The position numbers were made by a program, and so were the translations under genes. Below are positions 6,372 through 8,190 of a stretch of DNA of 8,190 nt, in pieces. The stretch is from Pseudomonadota bacterium (GTDB taxonomy: Bacteria; Myxococcota; Myxococcia; Myxococcales; Anaeromyxobacteraceae): assembly GCA_023428085.1 (NCBI GenBank), contig JAEYZK010000325.1:1-8190 (forward strand). Reading direction: 5' to 3'. Numbering within the stretch: position 1 is the first letter of the stretch; the number at the start of each line of letters is the position of its first letter. Under the pieces are notes generated by a model. The model ran no database searches. It saw only the letters and a program-made list of their open reading frames with translations, and was not told the DNA's origin.

Positions 6372-7699
6372 CGCGCCGGGCCCCACGCCGGCGTCACGAG
6401 GTCCGCGCCCGCGCTCCCCAGGATGACCGACTGGCGGTTCCCCTTGGGATCCGAGACGACGAGCTGCCCGAAGCCGTTCCGGTCGGTGCGGAAGACCATC
6501 AGCCGGCCGTTGGGCGCCCAGGAGGGCTCCTCGTTGGTCCGGCCCTGGTCCTGGGTGATCCGGCTGATGACGCCGGTGTCGGGGCTGATCCAGAACAGGT
6601 CGAACACCCGCCGCTCGTCGCGCGCGGTGAAGGCGATCGCGTCGCCGCGCGGGCTCCAGACCGGCGTCTGGTTGTAGTTGCCCTGGAAGGTGAGCCGCCG
6701 GACGCCCGTGCCGTCGGCGTTCATCGCATAGAGCTGCGAGGTGCCCGCGCGGTCGGAGGTGAAGGCGATCCGCTTGCCGTCCGGCGACCAGGTCGGGGTG
6801 ACCTCGGTCGAGGGGTCGCGCGTGAGCCGCTTCGCGCCGCTGCCGTCCGCGTTCATCACCCAGACGTCGGTGTTGGCGCCCTCCGTGTGGCAGAACGCGA
6901 TCCGCGCGCCGTCGGGCGAGTAGACGCCGCCGAACGAGTTCCCGCGGTGCGTGAGCGCGCGGAACGTGCGGTCCGCGAGCCGGTAGACCCAGAGCTCGTT
7001 CCGGCCGGTCCGGTAGCTGGTGACGAGGATCTCCTTCCCGTCGGGGCGCCACCGCGGCACGAGGAGGATCTGCTTCTCGTCCAGGTGGACCTCCGCGTTC
7101 CGCCCGTCCACGTCCAGCGTGATGAGCTGGTAGCGGTCGTCCACCTTCCGGATGGCCGCGATGCGGGTGGAGAAGACGCCCGGCTCGCGCGTGTAGTAGC
7201 GGACGATCTCGTCGCTCATCTGGTGCCCGAGCGACCGGGCCTGGCCGGCGGGCACGCGGAGGGTCTTCACGAGGACCTCGCGCGCGGCCCGGACCTCGTA
7301 GAGGTGCAGCTCGCCGACGTGCGCCCCGCCCTCGCTCCGCACGACCGCCTTCACGAGCCCGTCCGCGCCCACGTCGGCCCAGCGCGTGAACGCGACCGAG
7401 GCGACGGCGAGCCCCTCCTTCGGATCGGCGAGGTACCCCTTGGGATCGAGCACGTCGAAGAGCCCGGACAGCGCGAGGTCGGCGCGCACGACCGACGTCG
7501 CCTCGCCGGCCGCCGCGCGCGCGTCGGTGTCACCCGCCGTGAAGGCCTGGACGGCGATCGGGAGCGGGCGGAAGTCGGGCGCGGTGATGACGATGGGCGG
7601 CCGCTCGGTCGCGGGTGCGGCCGCGGCGCCGGCGGCGGCGAGGCCGACGGCGGCGGCCGCGCAGGCCTGGAGGATCGAGGGGAAGCTGGGCGCGTGCAT
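6368..7699 (-). CDS. tolB: Tol-Pal system periplasmic beta-propeller protein TolB
   Basis: This is a complete 443-residue TolB, close to the usual length of about 430. TolB is a periplasmic protein linking TolA to Pal, supporting outer-membrane constriction and integrity. A signal peptide is present: hydrophobic/Ala-rich from about 9 to 28, with an AxA-type cleavage near 'GAAAA/PA'. Its n-region has a histidine but no Lys or Arg, which is weak for a Sec signal. The N-terminal TolB domain spans about 36-170, beginning 'IVITAPDFRPLPIAVQAF', the counterpart of the E. coli segment whose mature N-terminus binds TolA. 'DLALSGLFDVLDP' (74-86) is another family hallmark. The propeller covers about 175-440, with PD40/WD40-like blade motifs 'PRWRPDGKEI', 'GVYSPDGARIAF', 'PTWSPDGKRIAF', 'PVWSPRGDAIAF' and 'PSWAPNGRLMVF'. 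The ATG at 7699 is supported by AGGAG 5 nt upstream, and there is no earlier start codon in frame after the preceding stop. It follows the tolA-like gene by 13 nt and overlaps the phosphatase gene. Confidence 0.97.
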   Translation of the reverse strand: MHAPSFPSILQACAAAAVGLAAAGAAAAPATERPPIVITAPDFRPLPIAVQAFTAGDTDARAAAGEATSVVRADLALSGLFDVLDPKGYLADPKEGLAVASVAFTRWADVGADGLVKAVVRSEGGAHVGELHLYEVRAAREVLVKTLRVPAGQARSLGHQMSDEIVRYYTREPGVFSTRIAAIRKVDDRYQLITLDVDGRNAEVHLDEKQILLVPRWRPDGKEILVTSYRTGRNELWVYRLADRTFRALTHRGNSFGGVYSPDGARIAFCHTEGANTDVWVMNADGSGAKRLTRDPSTEVTPTWSPDGKRIAFTSDRAGTSQLYAMNADGTGVRRLTFQGNYNQTPVWSPRGDAIAFTARDERRVFDLFWISPDTGVISRITQDQGRTNEEPSWAPNGRLMVFRTDRNGFGQLVVSDPKGNRQSVILGSAGADLVTPAWGPAR

Positions 7700-7704
7700 G
7701 GGGA

Positions 7705-7709
7705 CTCCT
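7705..7709 (-). promoter_or_regulatory. Shine-Dalgarno site of tolB
   Basis: On the - strand this reads AGGAG, separated by five bases (TCCCC) from the tolB ATG. It is the clearest ribosome-binding site in the window and fixes the tolB start. It lies wholly in the 13-nt gap after the tolA-like stop. The phosphatase and Omp85 genes appear to rely on 4-nt stop/start overlaps instead. Confidence 0.85.
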
Positions 7710-7712
7710 GTC

Positions 7713-8190
7713 TCAGATCTTGAACTTCAGGGTGCGGCCGCCGCGCCGGAACTGCTGTGCCCACTCGCTCGGGGGCGGCGGCAGGCGCGTGGCGCGGATG
7801 GCGCGATCCAGGGCCGCGTCGAAGGCCGGGTTGCCGGAGGGCTTCGTGATCTTGAACCGGCTGATCGTGCCGTCGGCCTCCACCCAGATGGTCATCTGCG
7901 CCTCGAGGTGGAGCCGCTCGCGGTCCGGGATCGTGCTCGGGACCTGGTAGTTGGAGTGGACGGCCTTCGAGACGAGGGCCTCGTAGCGGTCGCCCGCGCT
8001 GCCCTCCTCGGAGTCGCCCTCCGGGTCGCCCTCCGGGTCCCCGTAGAGCTTCTCCTGCTGGAGCTGGCGCTCGGTCCGCGCGAGCAGCGCGTCCACGCCG
8101 CTGCCGTTGGCGCGGTTGCGCGCGGGCGCCTGCCGGGCCGGAGCGGCGCGCACCGGCGGCGCCGGCGTCGGGGCGGGCATGGCCGTCGGG
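7713..8190 (-). CDS. tolA: TolA/TonB-like energy transducer, C-terminal part (TonB_C domain)
   Basis: This is the C-terminal part of a TolA/TonB-type protein. The frame stays open to the right edge (three further codons before an ATG at 8180), and the sequence there is Pro/Ala-rich. That is typical of the periplasm-spanning linker, so the true start and inner-membrane anchor lie outside. Counting from the ATG at 8180, residues 1-20 are a Pro/Ala/Arg linker. Residues 29-45 look helical, and 47-61 are an acidic Gly-Asp-Pro-Glu stretch. The TonB_C-like domain runs from about 65 to 155, with 'YQVPSTI', 'MTIWVEADGTISRFKI', 'KPSGNPAFDAALDRAIRA', 'LPPPP' and a terminal 'LKFKI' strand. In TolA this domain contacts outer-membrane or periplasmic partners and passes on energy from TolQ-TolR. 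TonB_C domains serve both TonB and TolA proteins. The position 13 nt before tolB supports TolA, with tolQ and tolR expected just beyond the window. Confidence 0.85.
   Translation of the reverse strand, partial: PTAMPAPTPAPPVRAAPARQAPARNRANGSGVDALLARTERQLQQEKLYGDPEGDPEGDSEEGSAGDRYEALVSKAVHSNYQVPSTIPDRERLHLEAQMTIWVEADGTISRFKITKPSGNPAFDAALDRAIRATRLPPPPSEWAQQFRRGGRTLKFKI
8013..8036. repeat. Two perfect 12-bp tandem copies in the tolA-like gene
   Basis: The + strand unit GTCGCCCTCCGG occurs twice head to tail (8013-8024 and 8025-8036), with degenerate related sequence on both sides. It is read on the - strand within the acidic linker and gives the repeated tetrapeptide pattern in 'GDPEGDPEGDSEEG'. 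The unit is a multiple of three, so copy-number change would keep the frame. It is probably a small duplication in a disordered linker just before the TonB_C domain. Confidence 0.8.

Noticed and set aside
6372..7052. Upstream extension of the phosphatase frame into tolB on the - strand
   Set aside because: It overlaps the conserved TolB propeller in another frame and gives low-complexity Arg/Gly/Pro sequence. The Ppx/GppA fold begins right after the GTG at 6371.
7700..7712. A possible independent tolB promoter between the tolA-like gene and tolB
   Set aside because: The gap is only 13 nt and is filled by the ribosome-binding site. There is no room for -35/-10 elements outside coding sequence, and I saw no convincing ones in the end of the tolA-like gene.
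6887..7723. A 278-codon + strand open frame opposite tolB
   Set aside because: It has no recognisable domain, is rich in Arg, Glu, Asp, Val and Gly, and lies antisense to a well-conserved tolB.
1..8190. CRISPR arrays, tRNA or rRNA genes, insertion sequences, prophage or defence genes
   Set aside because: I found no direct-repeat/spacer pattern, terminal inverted repeats, transposase motifs or RNA gene signatures. All sequence is accounted for by six envelope or housekeeping genes with short gaps.

Overview
The window is uniformly very GC-rich, with G or C at almost every third codon position, and is fully coding. The gene content is cell-envelope biogenesis typical of a Gram-negative bacterium. 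Composition, the many-POTRA Omp85 protein beside tamB, and a tol cluster with a short Ppx/GppA gene after tolB suggest a myxobacterium (Myxococcota), most likely Anaeromyxobacter or a close relative. This assignment is inference from protein character and composition, not from a database match.

Two gene groups converge near base 4740. On the + strand, bases 1-4718 hold the 3' part of a tamB (DUF490) gene and, overlapping it by 4 nt (GTGA), a complete BamA/TamA-type outer-membrane protein. The latter has an apparent seven POTRA domains followed by a beta-barrel. Together they resemble a TAM-like system: TamB spans the periplasm and the Omp85 partner sits in the outer membrane. The partner differs from the classical three-POTRA TamA.

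On the - strand, read from 8190 down to 4758, lie the 3' part of a tolA/tonB-like gene, tolB, a short Ppx/GppA phosphatase gene overlapping tolB by 4 nt (GTGA), and a class I SAM-dependent methyltransferase gene 24 nt further on. All four are spaced as one operon. The first two belong to the Tol system, which couples inner-membrane proton-motive force to outer-membrane integrity and division. pal, which often follows tolB, is not in this window. The space after tolB is taken by the phosphatase and the methyltransferase.

There is no non-coding stretch longer than about 40 bases. I see no RNA genes, mobile elements, CRISPR arrays, prophage genes or clear promoters. The promoters of both groups must lie outside the window. 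I do not see an undescribed defence or accessory system here. The points most worth checking are the Omp85 architecture (seven POTRAs, an insertion in POTRA 5, a cysteine pair in a probable surface loop) and the tolB-phosphatase-methyltransferase linkage.
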